Positions 32,995-47,859 of a DNA stretch of 64,000 nt are shown in pieces (within the stretch, counting starts at the first letter, position 1; every line of letters begins with the position of its first letter). The position numbers and the translations under genes were made by a program. The notes under the pieces are model-generated. The model was not told the origin of the DNA. It saw nothing but the letters and a program-made list of their open reading frames with translations, and did not search any database. This DNA comes from Aeromicrobium sp. Leaf245 (GTDB lineage: Bacteria; Actinomycetota; Actinomycetes; Propionibacteriales; Nocardioidaceae). Location of the stretch: the NCBI RefSeq assembly GCF_942548115.1, contig NZ_OW824151.1, positions 434,001 through 498,000 of the forward strand. Direction: 5' to 3'.

Positions 32995-34137
32995 TTGAGA
33001 TTCCGCATCGATCGCGACACGTTCGCCGACGCCGTGGCGTGGACCGCGCGCAGCCTGCCCACCCGGCCGAGCGTGCCGGTCCTCGCCGGCCTGCTCGTGG
33101 AGACGTCCGGCGACGGCCTCACGCTGTCGGGCTTCGACTACGAGACCTCCACGCGAGCGACCCTGCCCGCCGAGGTCGCCGACGACGGGCGTGCGCTGGT
33201 CTCGGGGCGTCTGCTCGCCGAGATCGTGAAGTCGCTGCCGGCCAAGCCGATCGACGTCAGCCTCGACGGCACCAAGGTCCAGGTCTCCTGCGGCAGTGCC
33301 CGGTTCAGCCTGTCGACGATGCCGGTCGAGGAGTACCCGCAGCTGCCCCAGATGCCCAGCTCGTCCGGGACGATCAAGGCCGACGAGTTCGCCACCGCGG
33401 TCGCTCAGGCCAGTGCGGCGGCCGGCCGCGACGAGATGCTGCCGCTGCTGACCGGCGTTCGGCTCGAGATCGACGGCTCCACCATCTCGCTGATGGCGAC
33501 CGACCGGTTCCGCGCGAGCCTGCGCGAGATGCAGTGGTTCCCCGAGGCGGGCGACGCCTCCGGCCACGCCCTGGTGCCGGCCCGCGTGCTCGGCGAGACC
33601 GCGCGGTCACTGGTGTCGGGCTCCGACATCACGATCGCGATCTCCTCGGGCGAGGCCGGCGACGGCCTCATCGGCTTCGAGGGCACCGTGGGCAACGGCA
33701 CCCGCCGCACCACCACCCGCCTGCTCGAGGGTGACTTCCCGCGGGTGCGTCAGCTCTTCCAGGCGCAGGCCGAGACGGTCGCGTACGTACGCACGTCCGA
33801 CCTGGTCGACGCCGTCAAGCGCGTGTCGCTGGTCGCCGAGCGCAACACCCCGGTCCGGCTCACCTTCTCCGAGGGCCAGGTGCTCCTCGAGGCAGGCAGC
33901 GGCGACGAGGCGCAGGCGTCGGAGTCGATCGAGGCCACCATCGACGGTGCCGACATCTCGATCGGGTTCAACCCCGGCTACCTGCTCGAGGGGCTCGGCG
34001 TCATGTCGGAGCCGGTCGTGCACCTCGCGTTCACCCAGCACACCAAGCCCGCCGCCATCTCGGGCGTCCGCGAGATCGGCGACTCACCCGACGGCGCCTT
34101 CCGCTACCTGATCATGCCGGTGCGTCTGCAGGGCTGA
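32995..34137 (+). CDS. dnaN: DNA polymerase III beta subunit (sliding clamp)
   Basis: A 380-aa ring-shaped processivity clamp with three repeated domains: FRIDRDTFADAVAWTARSLP at the start, GRDEMLPLLTGVRLEIDGST in the second and the C-terminal FRYLIMPVRLQG. The TTG at 32995 is taken as start because family N-termini begin at LRFRIDRD and GAAAGG lies 9 bases upstream. An ATG at 32974 in frame lacks a ribosome site and is the alternative. It is followed by gnd after 45 bases. Confidence 0.96.
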   Translation: MRFRIDRDTFADAVAWTARSLPTRPSVPVLAGLLVETSGDGLTLSGFDYETSTRATLPAEVADDGRALVSGRLLAEIVKSLPAKPIDVSLDGTKVQVSCGSARFSLSTMPVEEYPQLPQMPSSSGTIKADEFATAVAQASAAAGRDEMLPLLTGVRLEIDGSTISLMATDRFRASLREMQWFPEAGDASGHALVPARVLGETARSLVSGSDITIAISSGEAGDGLIGFEGTVGNGTRRTTTRLLEGDFPRVRQLFQAQAETVAYVRTSDLVDAVKRVSLVAERNTPVRLTFSEGQVLLEAGSGDEAQASESIEATIDGADISIGFNPGYLLEGLGVMSEPVVHLAFTQHTKPAAISGVREIGDSPDGAFRYLIMPVRLQG

Positions 34138-34182
34138 CCTGCGCCACCACCTCGCACACCACGACTCCTGGGAGGGAGATCC

Positions 34183-35103
34183 ATGCACCTCGGACTCGTC
34201 GGACTCGGCAAGATGGGCGGCAACATGCGGTCCCGGCTGCGCGACGGTGGTGTCACCGTCACGGGCTACGACCGCAACCCCGACGTCACCGACGTCGACT
34301 CGCTGGAGGCGCTCGTCGCCGAGCTCCCCTCGCCCAAGGTCGTCTGGGTGATGGTGCCCTCGGGCGAGATCACCCGCGCCACGGTCGAGGAGCTCATCGG
34401 GCTGCTCGGCGAGGGCGACGTCATCGTCGACGGCGGCAACTCCCGCTGGACCGACGACGAGAAGCACGCGGCCCTGGCCGCCGAGAAGGGCATCGGCTAC
34501 GTCGACTGCGGCGTGAGCGGCGGCGTGTGGGGCCTGGAGAACGGCTACGCGCTCATGGCCGGTGGCGACGCGCACGACATCGCGAAGGTGCAGCCCGCGT
34601 TCGACGTGCTCAAGCCCGAGGGTGAGTCCGGCTTCGTCCACGCGGGAAGCGTCGGCGCGGGGCACTTCTCCAAGATGGTCCACAACGGCATCGAGTACGC
34701 CATGATGCAGGCCTACGCCGAGGGCTTCGAGCTGCTCGAGAAGGCCGAGCTGGTCGACAACGTCACCGACGTCTTCGACTCGTGGCGCGTGGGCACCGTG
34801 GTCCGTTCGTGGCTGCTCGACCTCCTGGTCAAGGCCCTGCAGGACGACCCCGGCCTGTCGAAGATCCGCGGCTACGCCGAGGACTCCGGTGAGGGACGGT
34901 GGACCGTCGAGGCGGCCATCGACCACGCGGTCCCGGCACCCACGATCGCGGCGTCGCTCTTCGCGCGGTTCGTGTCGCGCCAGGACGAGTCGCCGGCCAT
35001 GCAGGCCGTCGCGGCCATGCGTCAGCAGTTCGGTGGTCACGCCGTGCAGGCTGCGTCCGAGGCCGGTCACGACCCGGCCGACATGGACGCACGCCCCTCC
35101 TGA
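34183..35103 (+). CDS. gnd: 6-phosphogluconate dehydrogenase, decarboxylating (GntZ type)
   Basis: A 306-aa short-form 6PGDH that makes ribulose 5-phosphate and NAD(P)H. The N-terminal Rossmann motif LGLVGLGKMGGNM is followed by VIVDGGNSRWTDDEK, GVSGGVWGLENGYALMAGGD and the catalytic Lys in GHFSKMVHNGIEYAMMQAYA. The short type is often NAD-preferring and tetrameric. GGGAGGGAGA precedes the ATG. Its place between dnaN and recF is typical of several actinobacterial orders. Confidence 0.95.
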   Translation: MHLGLVGLGKMGGNMRSRLRDGGVTVTGYDRNPDVTDVDSLEALVAELPSPKVVWVMVPSGEITRATVEELIGLLGEGDVIVDGGNSRWTDDEKHAALAAEKGIGYVDCGVSGGVWGLENGYALMAGGDAHDIAKVQPAFDVLKPEGESGFVHAGSVGAGHFSKMVHNGIEYAMMQAYAEGFELLEKAELVDNVTDVFDSWRVGTVVRSWLLDLLVKALQDDPGLSKIRGYAEDSGEGRWTVEAAIDHAVPAPTIAASLFARFVSRQDESPAMQAVAAMRQQFGGHAVQAASEAGHDPADMDARPS

Positions 35104-35106
35104 CGC

Positions 35107-36240
35107 ATGCACGTCGCCCGTCTCTCGCTGCACGACTTCCGGTCCTACCCCGAGGTCGAGATCGTTCTGGAGCCGGGACCCACCGCGTTCATCGGGGCGA
35201 ACGGCCAGGGCAAGACCAACCTCGTCGAGGCCGTGGACTACCTCTCGCGGCTCGACTCGCACCGGGTCTCGTCGGACACGCCCCTGGTGCGGGCCGGCAC
35301 GGACCGCGCCGTGGTCCGGGCCGAGGTCGTGCGGGGTGATCGGACCGCGCTGCTGGAGCTGGAGATCACGCCGGGTCGGGCCAACCGGGCCCGGGTCAAC
35401 CGCGCCGCACTGCCGCGCACCCGCGACCTGGTCGGCGTGCTGCGCACGGTGACCTTCTCCCCCGAGGACCTGGCGCTCGTCAAGGGCGACCCGTCGGACC
35501 GGCGCCGGTTCCTCGACGGACTGCTCGTGCTGCGCACCCCGCGGCTCGCCGGCGTGAAGGCCGACTACGAGCGGGTCCTGCGTCAGCGCAACGCGCTGCT
35601 GAAGTCCGCCCGCAGTGGACGGTTCTCGAATCGACAAGTCGACATGTCGACTCTTGATATCTGGGACGACAAGCTGGCGACCCTGGGTGGTGAGCTGGTG
35701 GCCGCGCGCATCGCGCTGCTGCACGACCTGGCACCGTTCCTCGTCGACTCGTACCGGACGGTGGCCACCGAGGCGGCGGCCGACCGGCGCGACGTCACCG
35801 CCCTCTACCGTGCGTCGACCCCGGCCGACGACGAGTCGCCCGCCGGGGTCCGGGAGGCGTTGCTCGCCGGCATCGAGGAGCGTCGACGCGACGAGCTCGA
35901 CCGAGCGGTCACGCTCGTCGGTCCGCACCGCGACGAGGTGGAGCTGGCCATCGGCACCCTGCCCGCCAAGGGCTACGCCAGCCATGGCGAGTCGTGGTCG
36001 CTCGCCCTGGCCCTGCGGCTCGCGTCGTTCACGCTCCTGCGCGACGACGACGGCGACGACCCCGTGCTGATCCTCGACGACGTCTTCGCCGAGCTGGACC
36101 AGGGTCGGCGCGAGCAGCTCGCCGAGCTGGTCGGCGACGCCGAGCAGGTGCTCGTGACCGCGGCCGTGGCCGAGGACGTTCCCAAGGCGCTCGCCGGGCA
36201 GCGGTTCGACGTCCACGGCGGACAGGTCACCGGAGCATGA
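35107..36240 (+). CDS. recF: DNA repair protein RecF
   Basis: A 377-aa SMC-like ATPase that loads RecA at gaps. Walker A is [18 protein letters not shown] (about residues 31-48), and [19 protein letters not shown]-type strands open the protein. The signature [17 protein letters not shown] lies near 125, and the Walker B region [19 protein letters not shown] near 321. It starts 3 bases after gnd. Codons for [12 protein letters not shown] (about 176-187) use CAA, ACT, CTT and GAT, unusual for this genome. Confidence 0.97.
   Translation: MHVARLSLHDFRSYPEVEIVLEPGPTAFIGANGQGKTNLVEAVDYLSRLDSHRVSSDTPLVRAGTDRAVVRAEVVRGDRTALLELEITPGRANRARVNRAALPRTRDLVGVLRTVTFSPEDLALVKGDPSDRRRFLDGLLVLRTPRLAGVKADYERVLRQRNALLKSARSGRFSNRQVDMSTLDIWDDKLATLGGELVAARIALLHDLAPFLVDSYRTVATEAAADRRDVTALYRASTPADDESPAGVREALLAGIEERRRDELDRAVTLVGPHRDEVELAIGTLPAKGYASHGESWSLALALRLASFTLLRDDDGDDPVLILDDVFAELDQGRREQLAELVGDAEQVLVTAAVAEDVPKALAGQRFDVHGGQVTGA
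35632..35655 (+). repeat. Tandem octamers CGACAAGT-CGACATGT-CGACTCTT inside recF
   Basis: Two and a half octamers with a 14-bp palindrome GTCGACATGTCGAC, in a stretch of rare codons. The protein segment is conserved but the codon choice is not forced by it. Confidence 0.55.
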
Positions 36241-36241
36241 C

Positions 36242-36853
36242 GTGAGCGGTCCGGACGACGACGCCCCCGGTGACGACACCTCCGGCGAGGACGCACCCGA
36301 CAGGGCCACCCTAGGCTCGGACGGTCCTGCCGACCACGCCCCCACGGACCCGCCCGATCGGCCGGACACCGGGGCGGTCGAGCCGGACCCGCTCGGCCTG
36401 GCGCGCGAGATCGCCGACTCCTACCGCGGCACGGGCGCACCGGTTCGACCACGGCGGCGTCGGGTCCACGGCTCCACCCCGGCTCGGCGCAAGGGTCGCG
36501 AGGACCCGTCGTCGGTGGCCGACGCCCTGGGCGACCTGGTGCGCCAGCAGGGCTGGGACGGACGTCTCTCGGCTCAACGCGTCTTCACCGACTGGGCCTC
36601 GATCGTCGGTCCGGAGATCGCCACGCACTCGGCCGTCGACGGGTACGCCGACGGCATCGTGCACGTGAAGACGGACTCCACGGCTTGGGCCACCCAGCTG
36701 CGTCTGCTCGCCCCGCGCCTCGTGGCACGCCTGAACGAGGAGCTCGGCGACGGCTCGGTCCTGCGCATCGAGGTGCGCGGTCCCCAGGCCCCGTCGTGGA
36801 AGCGTGGCCTCCGCTCGGTCAAGGGTCGCGGCCCGCGCGACACCTACGGGTGA
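36242..36853 (+). CDS. DUF721 (DciA-like) protein
   Basis: A 203-aa protein with an acidic disordered N-terminus and a C-terminal DUF721 domain (about residues 95-190): DALGDLVRQQGWDGRLSAQR, DWASIVGPEIATHS, GIVHVKTDSTAWATQLRLL and LNEELGDGSVLRIEVRGP. This family includes DciA, the DnaB helicase operator of most bacteria, which suits its position in the dnaA-recF-gyrB cluster and the presence of DnaB in the window. GTG start one base after the recF stop, so it is coupled. Confidence 0.9.
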   Translation: MSGPDDDAPGDDTSGEDAPDRATLGSDGPADHAPTDPPDRPDTGAVEPDPLGLAREIADSYRGTGAPVRPRRRRVHGSTPARRKGREDPSSVADALGDLVRQQGWDGRLSAQRVFTDWASIVGPEIATHSAVDGYADGIVHVKTDSTAWATQLRLLAPRLVARLNEELGDGSVLRIEVRGPQAPSWKRGLRSVKGRGPRDTYG

Positions 36854-36879
36854 GGTCACCGACCTCCGCTGGCCAGCCC

Positions 36880-40049
<3,170 letters not shown>

Positions 40050-40109
40050 GCCGGCCGCCAGCGTGGCCCCAGCCCCTCACCGTGACCTCTCCGAAATGAG
40101 CACCGACCG

Positions 40110-42721
<2,612 letters not shown>

Positions 42722-42725
<4 letters not shown>

Positions 42726-43738
42726 GCGATCCGCAGAAGCCTGAGGACCGGGCTCCGCGCCCGGGCGCCGGCGACGCCGCGCGCACCCAGCAGATCCCCC
42801 GACTCGGTCGCGACGGCAAGCCCGTCCGCTCGCAGAAGACGGTGGCCGACGCGCTGAGAGAGGCGCGCCAGTCCCCGGAGGAGTCGACCAGGAACGAGTC
42901 CAACGGCACGTCCCGCCGACCGGCGGGCCCGGCACGTCCGGCCGCGAGCGGTCGGCCGTCGTCCTCGAGCTCGTCGGAGAGCAGCGCCGCGAAGCCTGCA
43001 CCGAGGACGCCCGCGGCGAAGTCGACCGAGAAGCCCACCGACAAGGCCGCGCCGCGCGACAAGGCCGCACCCGGCGCACCGCGATCGAGTGCTGCGTCGG
43101 CGGCCACGAAGCGCGCCGAGGCCAAGAAGGCCGCCGAGGCCAAGAAGACCTCGCAGTCGCCGAGGACCCCGGAGTCCACGCCGGCGAAGTCTCCTGCTTC
43201 GGGCTCGTCCACCACGACGTCGTCCAGCTCGTCCCGTTCATCGACGCCGACGGCGGGCGACTACGCCCGCACCACGCGCCAGAGCCCGGACTCCACCGCC
43301 GTCATCCCGGCGGTCAAGGACGATGCTCCCGCAGCGACCAACCCTGCTCCGGCCGCCTCCGCCGCGTCCACGTCGGGTCGCCAGGCCCGTCTTCGGCTCA
43401 CGCACGTCGAGCCGTGGTCGGTCACCCGTCTGGCCTTCGTCGTGTCGGTCGCGCTGATGATCGTCTCGGTCGTCGCGGTCACGATCTTCTGGGTCGTGCT
43501 CGACCTCACGGGCATCTGGGACCAGCTGAACGGCACGGTCACCAACGTGCTGTCCGACAGCGAGGGCAGCTTCGACCTCACCGACTACCTGGGCCTCGGC
43601 CGACTCGTGGGCCTGACACTGGTGTTCAGCGCCATCAACGTGGTGCTCATGACGGCGATCGCCACGGTCGCCGCCCACCTGTACAACCTCGCCGCCCAGC
43701 TCCTCGGCGGCATCGAGGTCACCTTCACCGACAGCTGA
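42722..43738 (+). CDS. DUF3566 membrane protein
   Basis: A 338-aa protein with a 220-residue disordered, Lys/Ala/Ser/Pro-rich cytoplasmic segment and a C-terminal DUF3566 domain: [20 protein letters not shown], two TM helices (about residues 242-266 and 296-320) and [17 protein letters not shown]. Homologues lie beside gyrA throughout Actinobacteria; in mycobacteria the neighbouring small protein CwsA affects wall synthesis, but the DUF3566 role is unknown. GTG start overlaps the gyrA stop by 4 bases. Confidence 0.9.
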
Positions 43739-43752
43739 TCTGCCTGTCGCCC

Positions 43753-43808
43753 CCATCGGTGGATCGTCAACCGCAGCCACGCGTCTGCGGTTGACGATCC
43801 ACCGATGG
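43753..43808. terminator. 24-bp perfect hairpin after gyrBA-DUF3566
   Basis: Arms 43753-43776 (CCATCGGTGGATCGTC...) and 43785-43808 pair perfectly over 24 bp with an 8-nt loop. This is longer than a terminator needs and could be a dispersed palindromic repeat. It ends the gyrase operon just before tRNA-Ile. Confidence 0.75.
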
Positions 43809-43835
43809 TGGGGAACGACGGTGCCGCTGACCCGA

Positions 43836-43866
43836 TTGGTCCGGCACGAGGGCGGTGGGGTAGAGT
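43836..43866 (+). promoter_or_regulatory. Putative tRNA-Ile promoter
   Basis: TTGGTC (43836-43841) and TAGAGT (43861-43866) with a 19-base spacer, 14 bases before the tRNA. Confidence 0.4.
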
Positions 43867-43879
43867 TCATCGCTGTTGC

Positions 43880-43957
43880 GGGCCCATAGCTCAGCTCGGT
43901 TAGAGCGCTTCCCTGATAAGGAAGAGGTCGCTGGTTCAAGTCCAGCTGGGCCCACCA
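43880..43957 (+). tRNA. tRNA-Ile (GAT anticodon), CCA encoded
   Basis: Acceptor GGGCCCA pairs with TGGGCCC. The D stem is GCTC/GAGC, the anticodon stem CTTCC/GGAAG with loop CTGATAA, and the T arm GCTGG TTCAAGT CCAGC. A CCA end is encoded. Anticodon GAT reads isoleucine. Confidence 0.97.
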
Positions 43958-43979
43958 CCGGACGCACGAGGAGGACACG

Positions 43980-44099
43980 ATGAAGAAGCTTCTCGCCCTC
44001 GTCCTCGCGGCGCTCGGGGTGCTGTGGGTCCGGTCCCGTCGTGACGACGGAGCCGCGACCACGCGCACCACCTGGGAGCAGGCGACCGACCCGGTCTGA
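43980..44099 (+). CDS. DLW-39-type small protein (39 aa)
   Basis: A 39-codon gene between the Ile and Ala tRNAs, matching the position and exact length of the conserved actinobacterial DLW-39 family. It opens MKKLLALVLAALGVLWVRSR, a single membrane helix with a positive flank, and ends TTRTTWEQATDPV. The family DLW motif is TTW here. GAGGAGGAC is a strong ribosome site before the ATG at 43980. Function unknown. Confidence 0.85.
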   Translation: MKKLLALVLAALGVLWVRSRRDDGAATTRTTWEQATDPV

Positions 44100-44107
44100 T
44101 CCCGTGA

Positions 44108-44180
44108 GGGGCTGTGGCGCAATTGGTAGCGCACCTGCTTTGCAAGCAGGGGGTTAGGGGTTCGAGTCCCCTCAGCTCCA
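44108..44180 (+). tRNA. tRNA-Ala (TGC anticodon)
   Basis: Acceptor GGGGCTG pairs with CAGCTCC (one G-T pair). The anticodon stem is CCTGC/GCAGG with loop TTTGCAA, and the T arm is AGGGG TTCGAGT CCCCT. No CCA is encoded, unlike the upstream tRNA-Ile. Confidence 0.97.
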
Positions 44181-44234
44181 CCCTGGTCGCCATGCATCGC
44201 TGCGGAGGTGGACCGCCCCACCACCCCTGACATC

Positions 44235-44255
44235 CGTCACGGTCAGGTCGTGACG
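44235..44255. promoter_or_regulatory. Palindrome upstream of the ABC exporter
   Basis: CGTCACG-GTCAGGT-CGTGACG, a 7-bp inverted repeat, 44 bases before the ABC ATPase start. It is a candidate site for the NarL-type response regulator encoded in the same cluster. GATGCT six bases before the ATG is a weak -10. Confidence 0.45.
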
Positions 44256-44298
44256 TGCGGACGGGGCACGGCGGTCGGCGCCGGACGATGCTCGGAGC

Positions 44299-45282
44299 AT
44301 GAACCAGACCAGCACCGTCTCCCAGCAGGGGACGCCCGGGCACGACGCCCGGCCCGACGCGGTCCACCTCGAGCAGGTGCGCCGCTCGTTCGGCGACGTC
44401 GAGGCCGTCCGCGGCATCGACCTGACCGTCCGGCCCGGCGAGGTCGTCGCCTTCCTCGGCCCGAACGGGGCCGGCAAGACCACCACGATCGACATGATCC
44501 TCGGCCTCAGCAGGCCCACGTCCGGCTCGGTCCAGGTCCTGGGCCGGGACCCGCGCGACGCCGTCGCCAACGGGCTGGTGGCCGCCGTCATGCAGAGCGG
44601 TGGGCTGCTGAAGGACCTCACCGTCGTCGAGACCGTCCGGTACGTGAAGAGTCTCTTCACCCACACCCGTCCGGTCGACGACGTGCTCGAGCGAGCTGGG
44701 ATCGCCGATCTCGCCGATCGCACGGTCGGCCTCTGCTCCGGCGGCGAGCAGCAGCGCCTGCGGTTCGCGCTGGCGCTCCTGAGCGACCCCGAGCTGCTGC
44801 TGCTCGACGAGCCGACCACCGGCATGGACGTGGAGGGCCGCCGCGCCTTCTGGAGCGCGATCCGTGACGACGCCCGCCAGGGCCGGACCGTCATGTTCGC
44901 CACGCACTACCTCGAGGAGGCCGACGCCTACGCCGACCGGATCGTGCTCGTGAGCCGCGGCCGGATCGTCGCCGACGGCACCGCCGCACAGGTCAAGGCA
45001 CGGGCAGCCGGCCGCACCGTGCGCGCCACCTGCTCCGGTCTCGACGACGCCGCGGTCGCGCAGATCACCGCGCTCGCCGGTGTCGAGGGCGTCGACGTAC
45101 GCGGCGAGACGCTCATGGTCCACGGGACCGACACCGACGCCGTGGCGCGACACCTGCTCACCCGCACCGACGCGCACGACCTCGAGATCGTCGCGCGCGG
45201 CCTGGAGGACGCGTTCGTCGCCCTCACCGCCGATCCCACGGGCGAGCCCCTCGCCACCTCGTCCGACAGGAGCCTCGCATGA
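44299..45282 (+). CDS. ABC transporter ATPase (DrrA-like)
   Basis: A 327-aa nucleotide-binding subunit. Walker A FLGPNGAGKTTTIDMILG (about residues 53-70), Q-loop VMQSGGLLKDLTV, signature CSGGEQQRLRFALALL (CSGGE in place of LSGGQ), Walker B LLLLDEPTTGMD, and switch His in MFATHYLEEAD. The 90-residue C-terminal extension is typical of DrrA/CcmA-type exporters. The permease starts within its last codons, so they form one transporter. The linked histidine kinase and response regulator suggest induction by a membrane or antibiotic signal. Confidence 0.93.
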   Translation: MNQTSTVSQQGTPGHDARPDAVHLEQVRRSFGDVEAVRGIDLTVRPGEVVAFLGPNGAGKTTTIDMILGLSRPTSGSVQVLGRDPRDAVANGLVAAVMQSGGLLKDLTVVETVRYVKSLFTHTRPVDDVLERAGIADLADRTVGLCSGGEQQRLRFALALLSDPELLLLDEPTTGMDVEGRRAFWSAIRDDARQGRTVMFATHYLEEADAYADRIVLVSRGRIVADGTAAQVKARAAGRTVRATCSGLDDAAVAQITALAGVEGVDVRGETLMVHGTDTDAVARHLLTRTDAHDLEIVARGLEDAFVALTADPTGEPLATSSDRSLA

Positions 45283-46061
45283 GCACCGTCCCCGCCACCC
45301 TCGACCAGCGTCGCGTCCCGCGCCTCGGCGGCTTCAACCGCACGTTGTTCGGCCTCGAGCTGCGCAGGATGCTGCGCAACAAGCGCACCCTCTTCTTCAC
45401 GCTGCTGTTCCCGCCGGCCCTGCTCTTCGCCTTCGGCAACGGCAGCGACATGAACGAGAGCGTGGGCCACGGCAACGTCTCGGCGTACGTCATGGTCTCG
45501 ATGGCGCTGTACGGCGCGGCCATCACGACGGCCGTGGCCGGCTCGTCGGTCGCCCTCGAGCGCGCGGTGGGCTGGTCGCGCCAGCTGCGCCTGACTCCGC
45601 TGCACCCCATGGCCTACATCGCCACGAAGGCGCTCTGCGCGCTCGCGCTGGGTGCGCTCGCGGTCGGCGCGGTCAACGTGGCCGGCATCGCCCAGGGCAA
45701 CGCCGACATGCCGGTCGTCCGATGGGTGGCCTGCGCGGTCCTCGCCCTGCTGTGCTCGTCGGTGTTCGCCGCGCTGGGTCTGTTCGTCGGCTACGTGGTC
45801 CCGGGCGAGAACGCGATGCAGGTCCTCGGCCCCGGCCTGGCCGTGCTGGCCTTCCTCGGCAACGTCTTCATCCCGATCTCCGAGGGGTCCGTCATGTGGC
45901 ACGTGGCGTCCCTGACCCCGATGTTCGGGGTGGCCGAGATCAGCCGTGCCCCGCTGACCGGTGAGCTGCCCTGGTACGCCGTCGTCAACGCCCTCGTCTG
46001 GGTCAGCGTCTTCGTCGCCGGCGCGGCGTGGCGCATGAGCAAGGACACGGGACGCGTGTGA
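45279..46061 (+). CDS. ABC-2 type permease
   Basis: A 260-aa six-helix ABC-2 permease: an N-terminal cytoplasmic segment with GLELRRMLRNKRTLFFTLLFP, further helices near residues 65-80, 110-130, 145-165 and 175-195, and a last helix (AVVNALVWVSVFVAGAAW) near 237-254. It pairs with the preceding ATPase (4-base overlap ATGA) to export a drug, lipid or peptide. The histidine kinase start overlaps its stop, making a four-gene operon. Confidence 0.92.
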   Translation: MSTVPATLDQRRVPRLGGFNRTLFGLELRRMLRNKRTLFFTLLFPPALLFAFGNGSDMNESVGHGNVSAYVMVSMALYGAAITTAVAGSSVALERAVGWSRQLRLTPLHPMAYIATKALCALALGALAVGAVNVAGIAQGNADMPVVRWVACAVLALLCSSVFAALGLFVGYVVPGENAMQVLGPGLAVLAFLGNVFIPISEGSVMWHVASLTPMFGVAEISRAPLTGELPWYAVVNALVWVSVFVAGAAWRMSKDTGRV

Positions 46062-47206
46062 GTCGTACGCTGCCCGACGTGAGCACCACCGAGACCCGGC
46101 AGTCCTCCCCAGGACGCCTGGGTCCGTGGTTCGCGCTGGTGTGGTTGTTCTTCCTGGGCGACCCGCTGCTCGCCGCGTGGGACCGACGCGACGAGCTGGC
46201 AGGCGTGCTCGGGCTGGTCGTCACCGTCGCCTTCGCCGCGTTGTACATGCTCACGTGGGTGCGGGTGCGGCGTGAGCGCTGGCTGACCCGCGGTTCGTCG
46301 GAGGGCGTCGGACGGTCGGCCCTCGTCCTGTTCGCGGGGCTGGTCGTGCTCGCCGGTCTCGACATCGCGCTGCTCGGCGAGGTCGGCCTCACCTGCGTGG
46401 TCTACGTCGCCATCTCCTCCGTCGTGCTCTTCCCCGGACGGATCGCCCTCGGCGTCGTCCTGGTCTGCGTCGTCGGGTCCCTCGGCCTGGGTGCCGTCGA
46501 GGACTGGGGCAGCCAGGCCGGCGTCGCGTTCGGCACCCTGGCCGGCTCGGTGGCCATCTTCGGCCTGCGGGCCCTGCTCGCCCGCAACGCCGACCTGCTC
46601 GTCGCGCAGCAGGAGAACGCCGAGCTGGCGGTGGAGAACGAGCGCAGCCGCTTCGCCCGCGACCTGCACGACATCCTCGGCCACTCGCTCACCGTGATCA
46701 CCGTGAAGGCCGAGCTGGCCCGACGTCTGCTCGAGTCCGGCGACGCGGACGATCGCGACCGGGCCCGGGCCGAGGTGGCCGACCTGGAACGGCTCGGCCG
46801 CGACGCCCTGGCGGACGTGCGCCGCGCCGTGGAGGGGTACCGCGAGATCACGCTGCCCGGCGAGATCTCCCGCGCCCGCGAGGCGCTCCGGGCCGCCGGT
46901 GTCGAGGCAGACCTGCCCGGCACGGTCGACGAGGTGCCGGGCGACCTGCGCGACCTCTTCGCCTGGACCGTGCGCGAAGGGGTCACCAACGTGGTGCGTC
47001 ACGCCGACGCCCGCGCGTGCGTGGTCACGGTGGACGCCACCTCGGTCGAGGTGCGCGACGACGGCCAGGGACTCCGGTCCGCGTCTCCCGGCGACGGCCA
47101 CGGGCTCGCCGGCCTGCGCGAGCGCGCCGCAGAGGCCGGGGCCGCCGTGGTGCTGCGCGACCTCGAGCCCGGGCTCAGCCTGCGTGTGGTCTCGGGAGGC
47201 GAGTGA
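46058..47206 (+). CDS. Sensor histidine kinase (DesK/NarX-like)
   Basis: A 382-aa HisKA_3 kinase with five or six N-terminal helices (about residues 18-170). The phospho-accepting His204 lies in ERSRFARDLHDILGHSLTVI. The ATPase domain has the N box REGVTNVVRHADA and G box GHGLAGLRERAAEAG. Lacking an extracytoplasmic sensor domain, it probably senses membrane state, like DesK. The GTG at 46058 overlaps the permease stop; a GTG at 46079 is the alternative. Confidence 0.9.
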   Translation: MSRTLPDVSTTETRQSSPGRLGPWFALVWLFFLGDPLLAAWDRRDELAGVLGLVVTVAFAALYMLTWVRVRRERWLTRGSSEGVGRSALVLFAGLVVLAGLDIALLGEVGLTCVVYVAISSVVLFPGRIALGVVLVCVVGSLGLGAVEDWGSQAGVAFGTLAGSVAIFGLRALLARNADLLVAQQENAELAVENERSRFARDLHDILGHSLTVITVKAELARRLLESGDADDRDRARAEVADLERLGRDALADVRRAVEGYREITLPGEISRAREALRAAGVEADLPGTVDEVPGDLRDLFAWTVREGVTNVVRHADARACVVTVDATSVEVRDDGQGLRSASPGDGHGLAGLRERAAEAGAAVVLRDLEPGLSLRVVSGGE

Positions 47207-47808
47207 TGATCAGGATCCTGCTGGCCGACGACCAGGCCCTCGTGCGCGGAGCCCTCGCGGCGCTGCTCGACCTCGAGAAGGACCTGGAGGTCGTCGCGCA
47301 GGTCGGCTCGGGTGCCGACGTGCTGGCCGCCGTCCGCGATCACGCCCCCGACGTCGCTCTCCTCGACATCGAGATGCCGGGACTCGACGGCATCGAGGCC
47401 ACCCGCGGCGTCGTCGCCGAGACCGCGACGCGGGTGCTGGTGGTCACGACCTTCGGACGGCCGGGCTACCTGCGCCGGGCGCTGCAGGCCGGCGCGTCCG
47501 GGTTCGTCGTGAAGGACGTCCCCGCGACGCAGCTGGCCGACGCCGTGCGCCGTGTGCACGCCGGGCTGCGGGTCGTGGACCCGACGCTGGCCGCCAACAG
47601 CCTGGTCAGCGGGGACTCACCCCTCACCGAGCGCGAGACGGAGGTGCTGAGAGAGGCGAGCGACGGCGCCAGTGTGGCGGCGATCGCCTCGCGCCTGCAC
47701 CTCTCGCAGGGCACGGTGCGCAACCACCTGTCCGCGGCGATCGGCAAGACCGGGGCCGCCAACCGCGCCGAGGCGGTGCGCGAGGCGGAGCGGCAGGGTT
47801 GGCTCTGA
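47206..47808 (+). CDS. NarL/LuxR-type response regulator
   Basis: A 200-aa regulator. Its receiver domain has the acidic pair at ADDQ, phosphorylated Asp54 in VALLDIEMPGLDG and Lys in FVVKDVPATQ. The C-terminal LuxR HTH reads LTERETEVLREASDG then LHLSQGTVRNHLSAAIGKTG. The ATG overlaps the kinase stop (TGATG). It presumably controls its own ABC operon through the palindrome upstream of the ATPase gene. Confidence 0.94.
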   Translation: MIRILLADDQALVRGALAALLDLEKDLEVVAQVGSGADVLAAVRDHAPDVALLDIEMPGLDGIEATRGVVAETATRVLVVTTFGRPGYLRRALQAGASGFVVKDVPATQLADAVRRVHAGLRVVDPTLAANSLVSGDSPLTERETEVLREASDGASVAAIASRLHLSQGTVRNHLSAAIGKTGAANRAEAVREAERQGWL

Positions 47809-47859
47809 CGGCCCTCACCCGCGCTACCGTGTCCTGATCCGACGAGCAGGGGGTCAGTC

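Noticed and set aside
32974-34137. dnaN start at the ATG 32974
   Set aside because: No ribosome site precedes it, and it adds seven residues not seen in the family. TTG 32995 fits better, though not decisively.
34084-36369. A 761-codon frame antisense to gnd and recF
   Set aside because: Same GC-shadow effect; the sense genes are certain.
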